In this document: positions 24,260 through 36,489 of the stretch, piece by piece
Layout of the letters: each line of letters starts with the position of its first letter
Position numbering within the stretch: the first letter of the stretch is position 1
Assembly (NCBI RefSeq): GCF_901709675.1
Contig: NC_051087.1
Span: 14,256,067-14,320,066, forward strand
DNA from: Syngnathus acus
Lineage: Eukaryota > Chordata > Actinopteri > Syngnathiformes > Syngnathidae
Reading direction: 5' to 3'
Length of the DNA: 64,000 nucleotides
Position numbers and translations under genes: made by a program
The notes under the pieces: generated by a model
The model's input: the letters and a program-made list of their open reading frames with translations, nothing else
Database searches by the model: none
Told to the model about the DNA's origin: nothing

Positions 24260-25081
24260 CAGTGGTTCCCAAAGTGGGCGGTACCGCCCCCCTGGGGGCG
24301 GTGGAAAGATCTGGGGGGGCGGTGAGGAAGAAAGGGGCGGTAGGGGGGCGGTAGGGCGGCGGCAGTCGATTTGTACACATCACGCCGCTCTGGCCCAGTC
24401 AGATCCGACAGCATAGACTACAAAAGCAAAAGCTCAGGTTTGTAATTTCAAGCTTGTAATGTTCAGAATTTTATCTTATAATAAAAACCGCATTCTGGCG
24501 GTCTTGAGTTCAAGTCAACATGAAATTGGGGACTCGCCAGAACGCGCCGTGTTGTGTTGTGTTGAGCTGGTTAGGGCAGTGGTCCCCAACCACCGGGCCG
24601 CGGACCGGTACCGGTCTGTGGGTCACTTGGTACCGGGCCGCCAAGCCGCACAGAATTTTTTTTTTTATCGATGATCAATTAATTCAGGTCAAGACACTCG
24701 TCCCGGTCACGTGACATGTTTCCCCAGTCGAGCTCGCAAAGCTAATATGTGGCGACAGGCTAACTAACCAGGCAGTGAAGCATTCAAAACTGCTTCAACA
24801 CATGGAGACCAAGCATCCTGCAATAAAAGACAAACCTTAAATCACTTCGGGTGTCATTGTCTCCGATTACGTCTAGATGGGACCGGCTCGTTTCTGAGAA
24901 ACAAACTCAGTGCTCCCACTAATTCAACGTAATGGTAATTATATTATAAATGTATTATTTATTTATTTATATAAATGTATTATTTATTTATATAAATGCC
25001 GGTCCTTGGGGGGGGGGGGGCGCTAGGAATTCACTGGGGAGCCAAAGGGGGCGCCAGCCTGCAAAAGTTTGGGAACCACTG
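24260..25081 (+). mobile_element. Nested hAT element with 8-bp target duplication
   Basis: Inverted ends cagtggttcccaaagt and ctttgggaaccactg-type (gtttgggaaccactg) with agctagat at 24252-24259 and 25082-25089. Inserted in the last codons of the LINE ORF, so younger than the LINE copy. A second hAT-like left end, cagtggtccccaaccaccgg, starts at 24578, without a matching right end. It retains only a BED finger and no catalytic domain. Confidence 0.92.
24739..24840 (+). pseudogene. BED zinc-finger relic of a hAT transposase
   Basis: The frame reads KLICGDRLTNQAVKHSKLLQ then HMETKHPAIKDKP and a TAA at 24838. The C-x-x-D / SKL-x2-H-x4-H pattern matches the BED finger of SCAND3/ZBED5-like hAT transposases, with the first Cys apparently lost. 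No other transposase sequence is present, so the element depended on enzyme from elsewhere. Confidence 0.7.
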
Positions 25082-25195
25082 AGCTAGATGAAGTAGCTGG
25101 GGAGAGGGAAGTCTGGGAGTCCCTCCTGAAGCTGCTGCCCCCGCGACCCGACCCCGGATAAGCGGAAGAAGATGGATGGATGGATCGTTAATCTC

Positions 25196-28100
25196 TTTTT
25201 AAAAGGATTTTAGAAAAATTACTTTACTTCAATTATCATTTTTCCACCTCCTGCATGAAAAAACAAAGTTTTTATTTCTTTTTAACATTCACATATGGGA
25301 TGAATGTAAAGATTATACATGCAAAATAAAAAAGGAAACGTCTATTTTAGTAAACTTCCGTCACATGCATGCATATGAATAAGCATACACAGCTAATTAA
25401 AGATGAATAATAATAACACACGATAAATGATAAATGAACCGCGATGTAATGAGGGATTACTGTACCAGCTTTTTATCCTGACTTCCTTTAGGTGCATCCA
25501 ACAATAATGTGCCTTAAATAGAGCATTACCTATAGTTGTAGTGATTACATTACCACTGATGACAAAACCTAAAATTGTCACAACTACAATGCTTATTTTA
25601 CATAATTTTTCATATTTACATAGTATATTTTACATACTGTCTTTAAAGGCACAATTTCGTGATACAGAATTTCATATTTTGCACATGCATATAGTATAAT
25701 GTCATGACAGGTTGGTTTCCCGTGTTCTCAGGTTTGGCTTACCTCCAGTTGTGGTTCACGTTTCCATGACATGAGAAAATACTTTGATGATACTTGTTCT
25801 TCCATGGAAAAATAATAATAATAATTCCCACACATACTAGAATCTAAAGTAAGCAGCAGTTTGTTTTCCATCTTAACATTGTGCTTTTGAAGTTGACTGT
25901 CATTTTTGTCAATACTGTTAGCATTGCGTGAGCTTTATTGACAACCCTTTTGAATTGGTAAAGCGTGACAAGAACGTTGCCCATAGCAAAGAGTGGAAAA
26001 AAAAATATCTTTCTTCTTTGGCCCTGTGTTCACATTACCCACCTGCCCCAGCCTGACTGCCCCCACAACTCTATTCTATCAATAACAAAACCGTTTTGGC
26101 AACAAGCAATCCCTCTCATTCCCAAGTTACCCTCTCTCCATCGTATTAATCTAACTTCTGCGTACTGTGTGTGCATCATTAATCATAGCAAACCAGATGT
26201 CCTTTTGCGTGCTCATGTCAAGATTATGCCAACAAAAGCAGTTTAATCGTGCACACCACGGAATTTTGTTCTTATTTTCAATTTAAGTACAAGTGATAAA
26301 AATCACTATTTGCCTTTGACATAACAATCTATCATGCAAGAGATATGTTTTGCCTCTTTCATGCACGAGCCTGACAATTCACAAAAACAAAGCCATGATG
26401 TTACAATCACTCAAACTTATGAGGACACTTAATGTATCGTTCCAATTTTAGGAAGCATCAGTTATATTTTCAGTGTTGGAGCAGTTTCAGATTGTCAGAC
26501 AAAACATATTTAATTCATTGTAAATGCAAGACAGTCAACTGGCACATACTGTAGGTCACTTTTAGTTGGTTAGCAAACATTGCTAAAATCTGAAACATTA
26601 GCACTGTGAACATGGTTCTTCATTTCAGTGTTTGACCTTTACAATTTGCAATGAACACAACAAACTATGAAATAGATGCAGGGGTACTGACATTTTACCT
26701 CCTTGTTTTCTGCACAATCAGAAGCCATATATGTCTTATTATCACTGCAAAATAGAGCATACTGACTACTGGTAGAGAACAGCATGTCTGCAATACGTAC
26801 CATGGAAATCCCATGAGACCTAATGATGCTGCTGATAAATAAATAAATAAAAACTCCTGCAGAGACATCCTGTCACAAATTGGTTGCTTTTTTTTTTTTG
26901 GTGTGTGTTCAATGAATGTTTCTGTCTGTGTTTACCATTTTCTTTGTAGAACTTTTGCTAATGATGTGAGCTAAAGAAATTTATGATTTGTATCCTAGTT
27001 AGCACTGTGTGAAAATTGTTTTATTTAAAAGACGGAGCTGAATTCTCACAGTTGAAAAGTAGCAGGAAGCAAGCAACAGGGTTAGCGATTTACTGAGTAC
27101 GTGTGAGCAGATTGTGCTTTTTTTGAAACCGTGTATCACTCTGCGCCACAGGGAAATGTCCACATCACTGCAACCCCTACATGTTGATTTTCTCAATGGA
27201 TTCAAAGGAAGTAGAGGTGCAGAAAACTCATTTGATCACAACTCGTTTATTTTTCATCTCATGCAAAAATGCTCAACCTAATTTATTTCAAGCATTAATT
27301 CATCATCTTATGCAAAGATGCTCAACCTAATTTGTTTAAAGTATTAGCACACACTTGCATCTAAATATTTTCAGAAAACCACTTTAAGATTAAATCGAAA
27401 CTGTCATTAGCCTTGTGTGATTCGTACCCAAGATTCACTCCGAGAGACTAGTCTTAAAATGAAACAATTTCTCATTCCACCTGTGTATGATCTAACTCAA
27501 ATCCTGTGTATTTTTTTTGCTGTAAAGGTTGTGAAGGCAAATCAAATGCAGACCAATGCATAAAATACATTAATAAACTGTATGACTTAATCCCTGCAGG
27601 ACTAATAAATCCAATAACCTCTAATCCGAATTCTTTATGAACCAAAATGTGAGAAATCCTTTGTGTCATGCATTTGAGCACTCATTGCAATGTACTGTAG
27701 AATATGTGTAAGTGATCGGTACGCATGAACTTAAACTAAATTGAAATCATCGCCCTGTGACTATGTGACATACAGTATATTCTATTTGTACGACTCCATC
27801 ATTTTATCTGCTTTACTTTGGTTTTACATAAAATGAGAAAGAAAGAATGAACAAAAACTGAATGTGCCAATACTACTATTAATATTTTTATCACATTTTA
27901 CTTTGTTGCTCAAGATTCGAAAGAACACTGTTTCAGAAGAAGAGCACCACCTGACTGATATTTTGTACACATTATGTGTCATCTAATTATCAAAACAGTA
28001 GAAATTACATTGTGACAGGTTGGCAAAAAAAATCTATGGCAGTGATCCAAGACATGAACAGCGAGACTCGCTTCTCTTTTTTTTTTTTTTTCTTTTTGGC

Positions 28101-28336
28101 AATCTGGATGCCCGATGGCACTCCCAGTCTCTCACGGGTCAGTCATGACATGTCATTTTTGATCGCGTAAGACTTCTGTTTTGGGGGACAAGATTTATTG
28201 TCAGTGACAGATGTGAAGTGTGTGGTGTGCTGCGTTGATCATGTTGAAGGATATTGTACACTATTAGAACAATTTGCATAAGGAGTGCAGCGATGCCAGT
28301 GACTCACATGAGAAGGAAGCAAAAAGGTGGTATGCA
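25196..28336. other. Long intronic block with few repeats
   Basis: Mostly unique AT-rich DNA. Contains a mariner-type right end near 25426-25465 (aaccgcgatgtaatgaggga then ttactgta) and a two-copy tandem repeat of 49 bp at 27255-27352. No exon or RNA gene seen. Confidence 0.55.
27255..27352. repeat. Two-copy tandem repeat, period 49 bp
   Basis: catctcatgcaaaaatgctc at 27255 and catcttatgcaaagatgctc at 27304, each followed by aacctaattt. A few substitutions separate the copies. Confidence 0.8.
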
Positions 28337-28497
28337 TTATATGCATGGTTTTGGAATGTGTGAGAAAATCGGAGCAACCAGAGGAAACCCACGCAGGCAC
28401 GGGGAGAACATGCAAACTCCACACAAGAAGGCCAGAACTGGAATTGAACCCTGCACCTCTGAGCTGTGAAGCAGCGTGCTAAACGTGCCGCCGTACA
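28337..28497 (-). mobile_element. tRNA-derived SINE, 5' part
   Basis: On the - strand: acggcggcacgtttagcacg, box B-like gggttcaattcc, gtgtggagtttgcatgttct and ccccgtgcctgcgtgggttt. The 3' half and tail are missing. Confidence 0.75.
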
Positions 28498-29796
28498 ATA
28501 TTTACTATTTACTTAATTTCACTACAGTATTTGAGGAGAGAAGAAAAGGAAGTCTGCCTTTCAAGAAAAGTGATACAGAACCTTGTGCGTCCTACCAAGA
28601 TAACAATTAAATGAGACTTAAAAATAAAACATGTTTTCATGTCTAAATAAACATTTCCAATCAAGTGGGTCACCAAATCCCTCGGCTCTTGTGGCAGCTG
28701 AGTGACCATGTATTTGATTTATTCGTGAGAGTGGGAAATTATGAAGCATACTGTGTGACAGCTTAGAGGTTTTAAAATCCAAGATGTCAATGAACTGATG
28801 AACAGAGCAGGGAGAGGCTGTGCCTGCTGGTCCATATGTCACTGTCCAAAGAGATGACGTACGTATCCTGCTTGCCTCGATGTTACGTCAACTCGAATGC
28901 TCCAGCGGGGGACCTTTTTAAACAGAAGGTGGAAGAATCAGAGCGCCAACTCAGGACACATCAGATGCCCATGGGTTGCCGTGTATTTCACTTCAACTTC
29001 ACAAAATTCTTGACAAAGGTGTGCTTCCAGCTAACATTGAATCCATTCCTTGACCTCGAAGAAAATTGGAAAGAAAACACTTGTCTCCTCACATCTCTCA
29101 AAAGCCCTCACTGTTTGTTTGACTCAATCAATGAGCTGATAGTTTACGACATAAAGAACTTCCCAATACTGAATGACCACTTTCATACTGTTTCATGGGA
29201 CTGAAAGGTCAAACATTCTGTTTTGGGTGGGTGGTACTCTGAGTACCAGTATAGCAATGGATATACTACGTATAATGAAAACTGGTACTAGTGAGAGGTG
29301 TTGTTGTTTTTTTTGTTTTTTTTTACCCATAAACAAAAAAACAAAGACTCATAAGAAACAGGGTAAAAGTCAATAAAACCGCTATTTTGAATAAAACTTG
29401 TATTTGGAATGTAATGTTACTAAGAAATAATCTGCATAGTTAAGAACCCAATTCCAAGTTACACTGGTATGTTCCCATTTTTGTTTGTATTTTCAAGTGA
29501 TTCCCTTTCCCTAGTGGTACTAAAACCCTGCAGCGACCTGACATTGTGCGTGTGCAAAATGCATGTACAATAAACAACATTACAGATGTCAACATCCTTG
29601 AGTAACAAGTGATACTAAGAATATTATCATGTGGTTTTGTTCAGGCTGAACAAATAAAGGTATCTTTGGCTTTATACACTAGTCACTATAAACAATCATT
29701 GCCCCTTTTTAATCCTCAATAGATACACCTCTAACTGTACGATATGTAGACCTCGTTTTTAAAGCCCTTTCTAAGCAGATGCATATTTGCTTAGAA
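28498..29796. other. Intronic sequence
   Basis: A 122-codon open frame at 28836-29204 resembles nothing I know and has no splice or repeat support; probably chance. Otherwise AT-rich DNA. Confidence 0.5.
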
Positions 29797-29995
29797 CAGT
29801 CCTTCTCAACGGGGGGCGTGGTTACCCCAGGGACATGTTAATGAGGATACAATGTTATTCAAAGGAGTACTTATTAAATTTGATGGACAAATGATACTAT
29901 TTATAGACGCTGAGGAGAGTTGGGGGCGGGGGCGGTGGCATGAAATATGTACTTCTTCCTGAGGAGGCAAAACAGAAAATAATTGAGAAGCACTG
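29797..29995. mobile_element. Small hAT-type MITE
   Basis: Ends cagtccttctcaac and aattgagaagcactg form inverted repeats. Flanks gcttagaa and acatagaa agree at 6 of 8 positions, an imperfect hAT duplication. No coding potential. Confidence 0.65.
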
Positions 29996-31231
29996 ACATA
30001 GAACATTGATCTAAAGTATATGGATTTACAAACATTATGTTAAGTGGCTGTGTTTCAGTTCTTAATTATTATTAATATTATGTACTCCTCTCCCTCTCTT
30101 TGTCGAGGGGGAGCAAAATACTATATCTATGACTGTATGCACGCTTGAATAGGCAGTTTTTAATGATGATAGCAAGTCAGTGCTATTGCCTGATAATGGT
30201 TTGTAACCCCAGACTAACCTCTATTCTGGAATCAACTGACCATGACTGGATGTTACTTTAATTTCTAAATTAGCTATTCCAATTTGAGGCCAGGTTCCAT
30301 ACATTTATGTAACTAACATTATATATTTTTTGTCACATATCTACAGCTCTACAGCTCATTAAACTTTGGGAGGAAATGGCAGCTTGTTCATGAACATGTT
30401 ACCCCCACTAGATTCTACTGGTAAGTTAATCTTTAGATATCTTCACTTTATTCTTTTCCATTCCTCTCCTTCAAAAGTCTGCTTATGCAGAACTGCTGAA
30501 GCCTTTGCTTGTGTTCTGTGTGACTTTGCTTAGGATATTAACAGTCAGTTTGGCACTCCTTTGTCACCCAAACATATCTGAATTTGTTTTTTTCCTTTAT
30601 ACCAGTGTTTAAGCCAACATTTATTAAGCCCAGGCATTTACTGTATTAAAATTTAAAAACATCCGACAGTAGTTATGCCACCAAACAAAAATTTCTCAAA
30701 AAGTCTTTGTAAAACTGAATTTATTTTTTTTTTTTTATGTAAAAAGCTTCCCTTACTAAGGTGGCGTTCCTTGACAGACTGATTAATATATTACCCTTTT
30801 ACCATACAATGGAAGAGCATCGATTTGTTCTACCTGTATGGCTGATACAACTGGCAAAGACAATTGACCAAAGATATTATTTTGTAGTAAATGAAGAATT
30901 TGAATTTGGACAATGTTCCGTGGCACACCTGATGATTTCCAACTGCATACTACTGTAATGCACTATGACACACTGGTTGGTAATCAATGCTTTATACTGT
31001 TGCATTTTATTGGAGGCAAGCGGGTCTAGAATTATTGAGATAATAATATAGTTGTATTCAGACTAATCTAGACTACAGTCTTGTGTTCTTCATTCCAATG
31101 AAAAGACCCCCCCCACCCATACACCCACACACACTCACGCACACGCACGCACGCAGTTGGTGAGTTTGCATAGCCCTTTATTCATTACCATCTTGTGTCA
31201 AACAGTCCTGTGATCTGTCATCTTCTCCCAG
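29996..31231. other. Intronic sequence around two exons
   Basis: Apart from exon 30347-30420 this is plain intron, with a C-run and CA/ACGC microsatellite at 31107-31155 just before the next exon. Confidence 0.55.
30347..30420 (+). CDS. sorcs3: sorcs3-like exon, blade segment ending in a split Trp codon
   Basis: Acceptor ctacag precedes 30347 and gtaagt follows 30420; 74 bp. It encodes LYSSLNFGRKWQLVHEH and the start of TRFYW, with the Trp codon split after TG. The SSLNFGRKW part is an Asp-box-like hairpin with Asn in the Asp position. The 21-kb intron before it is the largest in the window and holds two nearly complete LINEs. Confidence 0.92.
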
Positions 31232-31296
31232 GTCTGTTCCCGGTCTAGACAAGGAGTCAGATCTTGTCCACATGGAGGCCCACACGCCAGATGGAA
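31232..31296 (+). CDS. sorcs3: sorcs3-like exon, short propeller segment
   Basis: Acceptor tctcccag precedes 31232; gtgagt follows 31296. At 65 bp it is the shortest exon here. Its first G completes the Trp codon of the previous exon; then SVPGLDKESDLVHMEAH and TPDG are read, leaving one base for the next exon. The GLDKE and VHME residues favour SORCS3 over SORCS1. The intron before it is only 811 bp. Confidence 0.9.
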
Positions 31297-31820
31297 GTGA
31301 GTTTATGCTACACATGCATCACTAATAATACAAAAATATTTTCCATGGCAACAACTATAAGACTTGCTTTGAAAATAATCCCAGTGCATTTTTCTTTGTT
31401 AATATTGTCTTCTGCACTCCCTAACAGCAGGCACCAAATTCCGACATTGGTGCATATGTTTCTGCAAGTGTGAAACATTGCAATCTTGTAATTGTAATAT
31501 CAGCACTGTTGCACGCCTGTATAACAGACAGGCTGTGATTTCATTTGTGGCATTTATTCACTATGGAATTCAAGTGCTTATTTGAGCCCACCAAAAAAAA
31601 AGAAGGCATTAGATAAAGAAAAAGTCCAAATGCAACAGCCAATCGCGTACATGCAGAAATGCAATTTATTTCCTTACTTGATTGGTAGTATACAAAACTT
31701 TGAATGCATTTCTAAAGTCAAGATTTAAAATAAGATTTGCTGGAACTGGTTACATTAGAATTTAGCATCACAATCAAACTTTAGGCTTTTTGTTATCCTT
31801 TACCATTCTTTGACCACGGA

Positions 31821-32237
31821 TACAGTGGTACCTCAACTTAAGAATGCCTGTACTTATGAACTTCTCGAGATACAAACCGGAGCCTCGACAATTTTTTGCA
31901 TCCACTTATGAACCAAATTTTAACTTCCGAACCGGCACCCTAGCCCTTGTCTCCTTTACTTGGCCATTCCCTGTTTGACTCGGCACGTTAACAGTGTGAA
32001 AAACAAGTTGTGTAGTTGAGTATGTCTCCTAAGACCATCGATATGAAACTTGAAATTATAAAGAAGGATGGCATGGAATGCTCACGAGGGAGTATGGCCG
32101 GTGTTGTGACAAAGTAGGCATCCGTTAAAATTCCCTGCTGCAGGAGCACGCACACATTGAGTAAAAGGCGGAAGACGTTGCCGTGTGGCAGACAGTGACA
32201 GCTTGTTTTCAACAAAAACATAAAGAACACACTTCTT
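31821..32237 (+). mobile_element. Tigger/pogo-like element, 5' relic
   Basis: Starts tacagtggtacctcaactta with aagaatgcctgtacttatga, the teleost form of Tigger-type ends. Inside, a short frame MKLEIIKKDGMECSR near 32042 resembles the start of a Tigger DNA-binding domain. Right half replaced by the L2 copy. Confidence 0.5.
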
Positions 32238-34358
32238 TCAAGATTCAAGAGTTTTCAAGATTCAAGAGTTTTTATTCGCCATGTTTGAGCGTGTCAAACA
32301 AGGAATTTGACTTCGGTAAATCACAACCTCAGTTCAACATTTAGGTGACTAACAACACTCAGGACATGTGAAAAATGGCAAATATTCTCAAACATCCCCT
32401 GATCTTAAATTCTCAAGAGGGCAAGGAAAAACTCAAAACTCCAGCTAGGGGAAATGAGAAACCTTGAGAAGAGACCACAGATGGGAGGGTCCCTCTTCCA
32501 AGATGACCAGGCTGCAATGGATGCAGAGAGGACACATAGTACAAACAGTGTAGACAATTCAAAAAAGGTGTGGAGAGCAGGATGTTATTGCACAGCAATG
32601 ACTCTGTGACTCTAAGAGTGGTGTGAGTTCATCAGAGCAACAGCCTGGGGGAAGAAGCTGTCTCTGGGAGGAGTAGTTCAAACAGACTGCAACCTGGGTG
32701 ACAAGGGTCTGTAGAGATGTTACTTGCACGTTTCCTGGTCCTGGACAGGTACAAGTCTTGGATAGATGGGAGGTTGATTCCAATTATCTTTTCTGCAGTC
32801 CTGATTGTCCGTTGCAGTCTGTGCTTGTCTTGTTTGGAGGCCGATCCAAACCAGACAGTGATGGAGGAGCAGAGGACAGACTGGATGATGGCAGTGTAGA
32901 AGGTCTTCAGCAGCTCCCGCGGCAGGTTGAACTTCTTGAGCTGTCTCAGGAAGTACAGCCTCTGCTGGGCCTTCTTCCGGACAGAGTCTATGTGGCCGGT
33001 CCATTTCAGGTCCCGAGAGATTGTGGTTCCCAGGAACTTGAAGGTGTCGTTGGAGAGAATAGTATTACTGCGGATAGTGAGGGGTGAAAGTGGTGAAGGG
33101 TCTTGCCTGAAGTCCACTGTCATCTCCACGGTCTTGAGCAGGTTCAGCTCCAGGTGGTTTTGGCTGCACCAGTGGACCAGCCGCTCCACCTCCTGTCTGT
33201 ACGCAGTCTCATCACCGTCCTGGATCAGTCCGATGAGAGTGGTGTCGTCTGCACACTTCAGGAGCTTCACAGGAGAGTCACCTGAGGAGAAATTGTTGGT
33301 GTAGAGAGAGAAGAGCAGTGGGGAGATGACGCACCCCTGAGGGGCTCCAGTATTGGTGGTCCGGGTGTCAGATGTGATGCTCCCTAGCCTCACACGCTGT
33401 CTCCTGTTGGTCAGGAAGCTGGTGATCCACTGACAGGTGGAGGCAGGCACCGCGAGCTGGATGAGCTTCTGTTGGAGGATGTCAGGAGCGATGGTGTTGA
33501 ACGCCGAGCTGAAGTCCACAAACAGGATCCTGGCGTACGTTCCTGGGGTGTCCAGGTGGTAGGATGTAGTGCAGTCCCATGTTGATCGCATCATCGACCG
33601 ACCTTTTTGCCCGGTAGGCAAACTGGAGGGGGTTAAGCAGGGGGACCGTGACATCCTTCAGGTGGTTCAGCACTATCCTCTCGAAAGATTTCATGACCAC
33701 AGATGTCAGTGCGACAGGTCTATAGTCATTCAAACCTGAAATGGCGGGCTTCTTGGACACTGGAACGATGATGGAGCTCTTGAAGCACGAGGGCACCTCA
33801 CACAGCTCCACGGTTGAAGATCCGTGCAAAGGTGGGTGCCAGCTGCTCAGCACAGACTTTCAAGCAGGAAGGTGACACGCCGTCTGGGCCCGGTGCCTTC
33901 CATATCTTTTGTCTCCGGAACATCTGGCGCACTTTCTCCTCGCGGATCTGGAATGCGGGCGCGGCCTCTGCAAGAGAGAGAGTGGGTGACAACGGTGATG
34001 GAGGTGTGGACAGAGCAGTTGTGGGGGGAGGTGAGTATGTAGATTGTGCTGCAGGAGGTCCCGTTGTGTGGGAGGACCGATCAAACCTGCAGTAGAACCT
34101 GTTTAGCTGGTTAGCAAGCCTTGGGCTCTCCACAGGACAGTTCGTTTCTTGAAGCCCGTGATGCTCTGCAGACCTTTCCACACTGTTGAGGGATCAGGAT
34201 TGGCAGAGAGGTGTCTCTCCAGGCTCTCCCCGTAACACCTCCTGGCTTTCCTGACCTCTCGGTTCAGTGTGTTTCTGGTCTGCTTGAACAGGTCCCGGTT
34301 GCCCCTCCTGTAGGCCTCCTCCTTGACTTTGCGCAGCCTCCTGAGGTTCGGTGTAAAC
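32238..34358 (-). mobile_element. L2-like LINE (family L2-A), 5'-truncated
   Basis: The 3' UTR and tail are at the left (caagattcaagagtttttat, rc of an aataaaaactc end); RT sequence extends right to about 34358, where a hAT element begins. Orientation is opposite to the host gene. Confidence 0.85.
32632..34350 (-). pseudogene. L2-A reverse transcriptase, frameshifted
   Basis: Three overlapping frames recover the [78 protein letters not shown], the catalytic box CADDTTLIG near 33245, LNLLKTVEMTVDFRQDP and the C-terminal IRTAEKIIGINLPS. Frameshifts lie near 33810 and 33560. A deletion near 32680 removes the SGRRYRAL block that the copy at 3784 keeps. The Cys before ADD replaces the usual Phe/Tyr. 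Confidence 0.85.
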
Positions 34359-35613
34359 CAGGGGTGTCCAAACTACGGCCCGCCAAAGTGGCAGGCGAGT
34401 TTACGGAGGGAATAATATGGACTGAATGGAAGTTTGGCTACCTCAAGCGTCACATTTAGCAGAAATGTCATTTGAAAGCTGTTGGAATTGTACAAAGACT
34501 CAAGATGGGACAGGGGATCGGTACATTATTGCGAGAGAGCGCAAAAGACCGACAGAAAAGGAACGAGCTGTCACACGAAATAAAATTCGACCCCGAGCAA
34601 GTTCAAGTTCTCATTGACAATATTTATTTATTTATTTGTTTATGTATTTGTTCGTTTGTTTGTTTATTTAATCTGATGTTGCACACAGTGGTCCACAGTG
34701 TGCACAGGGAGCTTGTGTGTTTGCACAGACACTTGAAAAATTAGAGGGAATGTTGGTTCTGTGCGAGGTGCGTTTAATGACCACTCACACGGTCAGAAAG
34801 CCGAACGGTCGGCTTCCTTACTGCAACAAGATGACCTTCGGGCGTTGTGACGCGGTCCGGGTCGAGTCTCCTGGCTGAGCCACAAGCCAGCTGACACTTT
34901 TGTGTTAGTAAATTTCCATCTTTAGGTTTCTTTTCTATTTTTATTTTTAATTTCTGACTGACGTTTTCCAGTAGACTCAGGGTGCATTCAACAACCACTC
35001 ACTTAGTCGCAAAACTCAATAGTTGCACCAAAAGCAATGACGAGTAAGTGATCACATTGCAGGGAGTAAGTGGAACCATACAATTTACAAAAATGTATTA
35101 GCCTGACTTTCTGTCTTCTCAGGGGTATACTTAGTGTAGAAAATTAGAACAGGTTCCCCCATTCCCCAAGCAAAGTTAGGAGGTCAAAAATAAAGTGACA
35201 TTTTATTTTTGTTTTAAAGGTTTGAAAAACCAAAAATAAAACTGTTGTTTTGGTTTTCTGTGTGTACATAAAACCACAAAAAAAAAAAACGAAAATACAG
35301 TACAGCAAAGGCTTGGAGCACAGTCTTTCAAGGTCCGTATGCGGCACTTTGGACATTTAAAAGACAAAAAAATGAGCTTGAAATACATGAAACATGACAA
35401 AATAACTTATTCATTCAATTTAGTCCCCGAAAATTATGTCCCAAAAGCGAATCAATATGAACGAAAGGGAATAACAGTTTGCATCACTTCAGCGCCTGCA
35501 GGTCAGATTTACGAAAGATGTTTATCTTATGAGGCGAAATCACATCAAACGGCAAACATTCTGACCAAATACATCATCTTGAAGAATCAGTGAAAGAATA
35601 CATCTAAATAAAG

Positions 35614-36124
35614 TACCGTATTGCCCCGAATATAGGACGACCCTGATTATAAGACGACCCCCTCTTTTTCAAGACTCAAGTTTGAAAAAAGACTTTTTCA
35701 AGAGAAAAAGCATGTTATTTTGCCTCATTCAAATCACGCAAAAACTATCACATCTTAATATCTGAACATTCAAATATGTAAACTAAAGTGCAATCACATT
35801 TGTAAATGAATGGCTTCTGGTTTTTGAAATGTAAATAAACCTACTGTTTCCCCATTTTCCGTTATCTCTTCTCTTATTTTCTTTTTTCTTTCTTACCGCT
35901 ATTTTTTATTTTTCTTCTTCGTGCTAACGCTATTTTTATTTTTCTTCTTCGTGACAGGGGTTCGCATTGGCCTGGGGAGTTAAGTTCAGCATTCACTTTA
36001 AAGATATCTGGCGCCATCTAGCGAATGGATATAATGTCTAGACCCCGAATGTAAGACGACCCCCACTTTTTCAGTCTTATTTCAATGCAAAAAAACACCG
36101 TCATATATTCGGGCCAATACGGTA
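35614..36124. mobile_element. TA-flanked MITE, cgaatataggacgac type
   Basis: Ends taccgtattgccccgaatat and tattcgggccaatacggta, TA on both sides, with subrepeats of ataagacgaccc near each end. The copy at 53175-53273 is its right end only. Confidence 0.85.
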
Positions 36125-36489
36125 ATAAAGAAATCAAAATGGCAACACGGTGATGGATAGCTGAAAATCAGAGCAGAGATTTAACTCACAAACACCTGGT
36201 GACAGAGGTGAGGAAACGGGAAACACTTCCTTAAAGTCGGCCTTAAGAACTTTAAAAGTTAAGATTAGTCGCAAACAAGTGGTGCATCAATGTCCTTGAG
36301 CATCCTGCATTGTTTAAAAATGAGAATGTTCGCTAGTTTCAATCCCTGCTATTTGTACAAATTATTTTCAAAATACATTTTCTTTTTACAACAAACTTGA
36401 GAAACTCCCCTTCATTTTCAGTGGGAACAGTGTTGTTGGTCTCCCTTTTTTTGCTAGTGCATCATAGTCTGGAGTAAAATTTGTTGTGG

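Larger units (their letters stand above)
21151..25161 (+). pseudogene. LINE endonuclease/reverse transcriptase, one frameshift, split by hAT
   Basis: The N-terminal frame (to about 21905) has [33 protein letters not shown] and the endonuclease motif [12 protein letters not shown]8 run at 21906-21913 shifts the frame; the next 780 codons continue with DFVVVSSD and STDHHLVVG (end of the nuclease), then RT motifs: GVDEIRPDFL, FRPGRGTVDQ, VDLEKAFDRVP, VGLRQGCPLSPILF and catalytic FADDVVLLAS near 23545. A C-terminal LRWLGHLIRMP-like block (MRWLGHLIRMP) follows. The last codons are cut at 24259 by a hAT element and resume at 25090 (EVAGEREVWESLLKLLPP) to a TAA at 25159. RT residues look intact, so the copy is young. 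Confidence 0.9.
20984..25183 (+). mobile_element. Near full-length APE/RT LINE with 12-bp target duplication
   Basis: Starts at a C-rich leader with ccgtgagtcgtcaccttatc and ends ggataagcggaagaagatgg plus a short GGAT tail. The 12-mer atcgttaatctc flanks it at 20972-20983 and 25184-25195. Without the 830 bp added by a nested hAT element it is about 3.4 kb. One ORF with endonuclease and RT, no separate ORF1. Clade is uncertain: RTE- or I-like, of a group very common in teleosts. A degraded - strand copy is at 54058-54950. Confidence 0.9.

Noticed and set aside
21141-24383. Several long - strand frames opposite the LINE
   Set aside because: Shadows of the GC-rich LINE ORF; the + strand frame carries all endonuclease and RT motifs.
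28836-29204. 122-codon open frame in intron
   Set aside because: No known family, no splice support, ordinary composition for AT-rich DNA; expected by chance.
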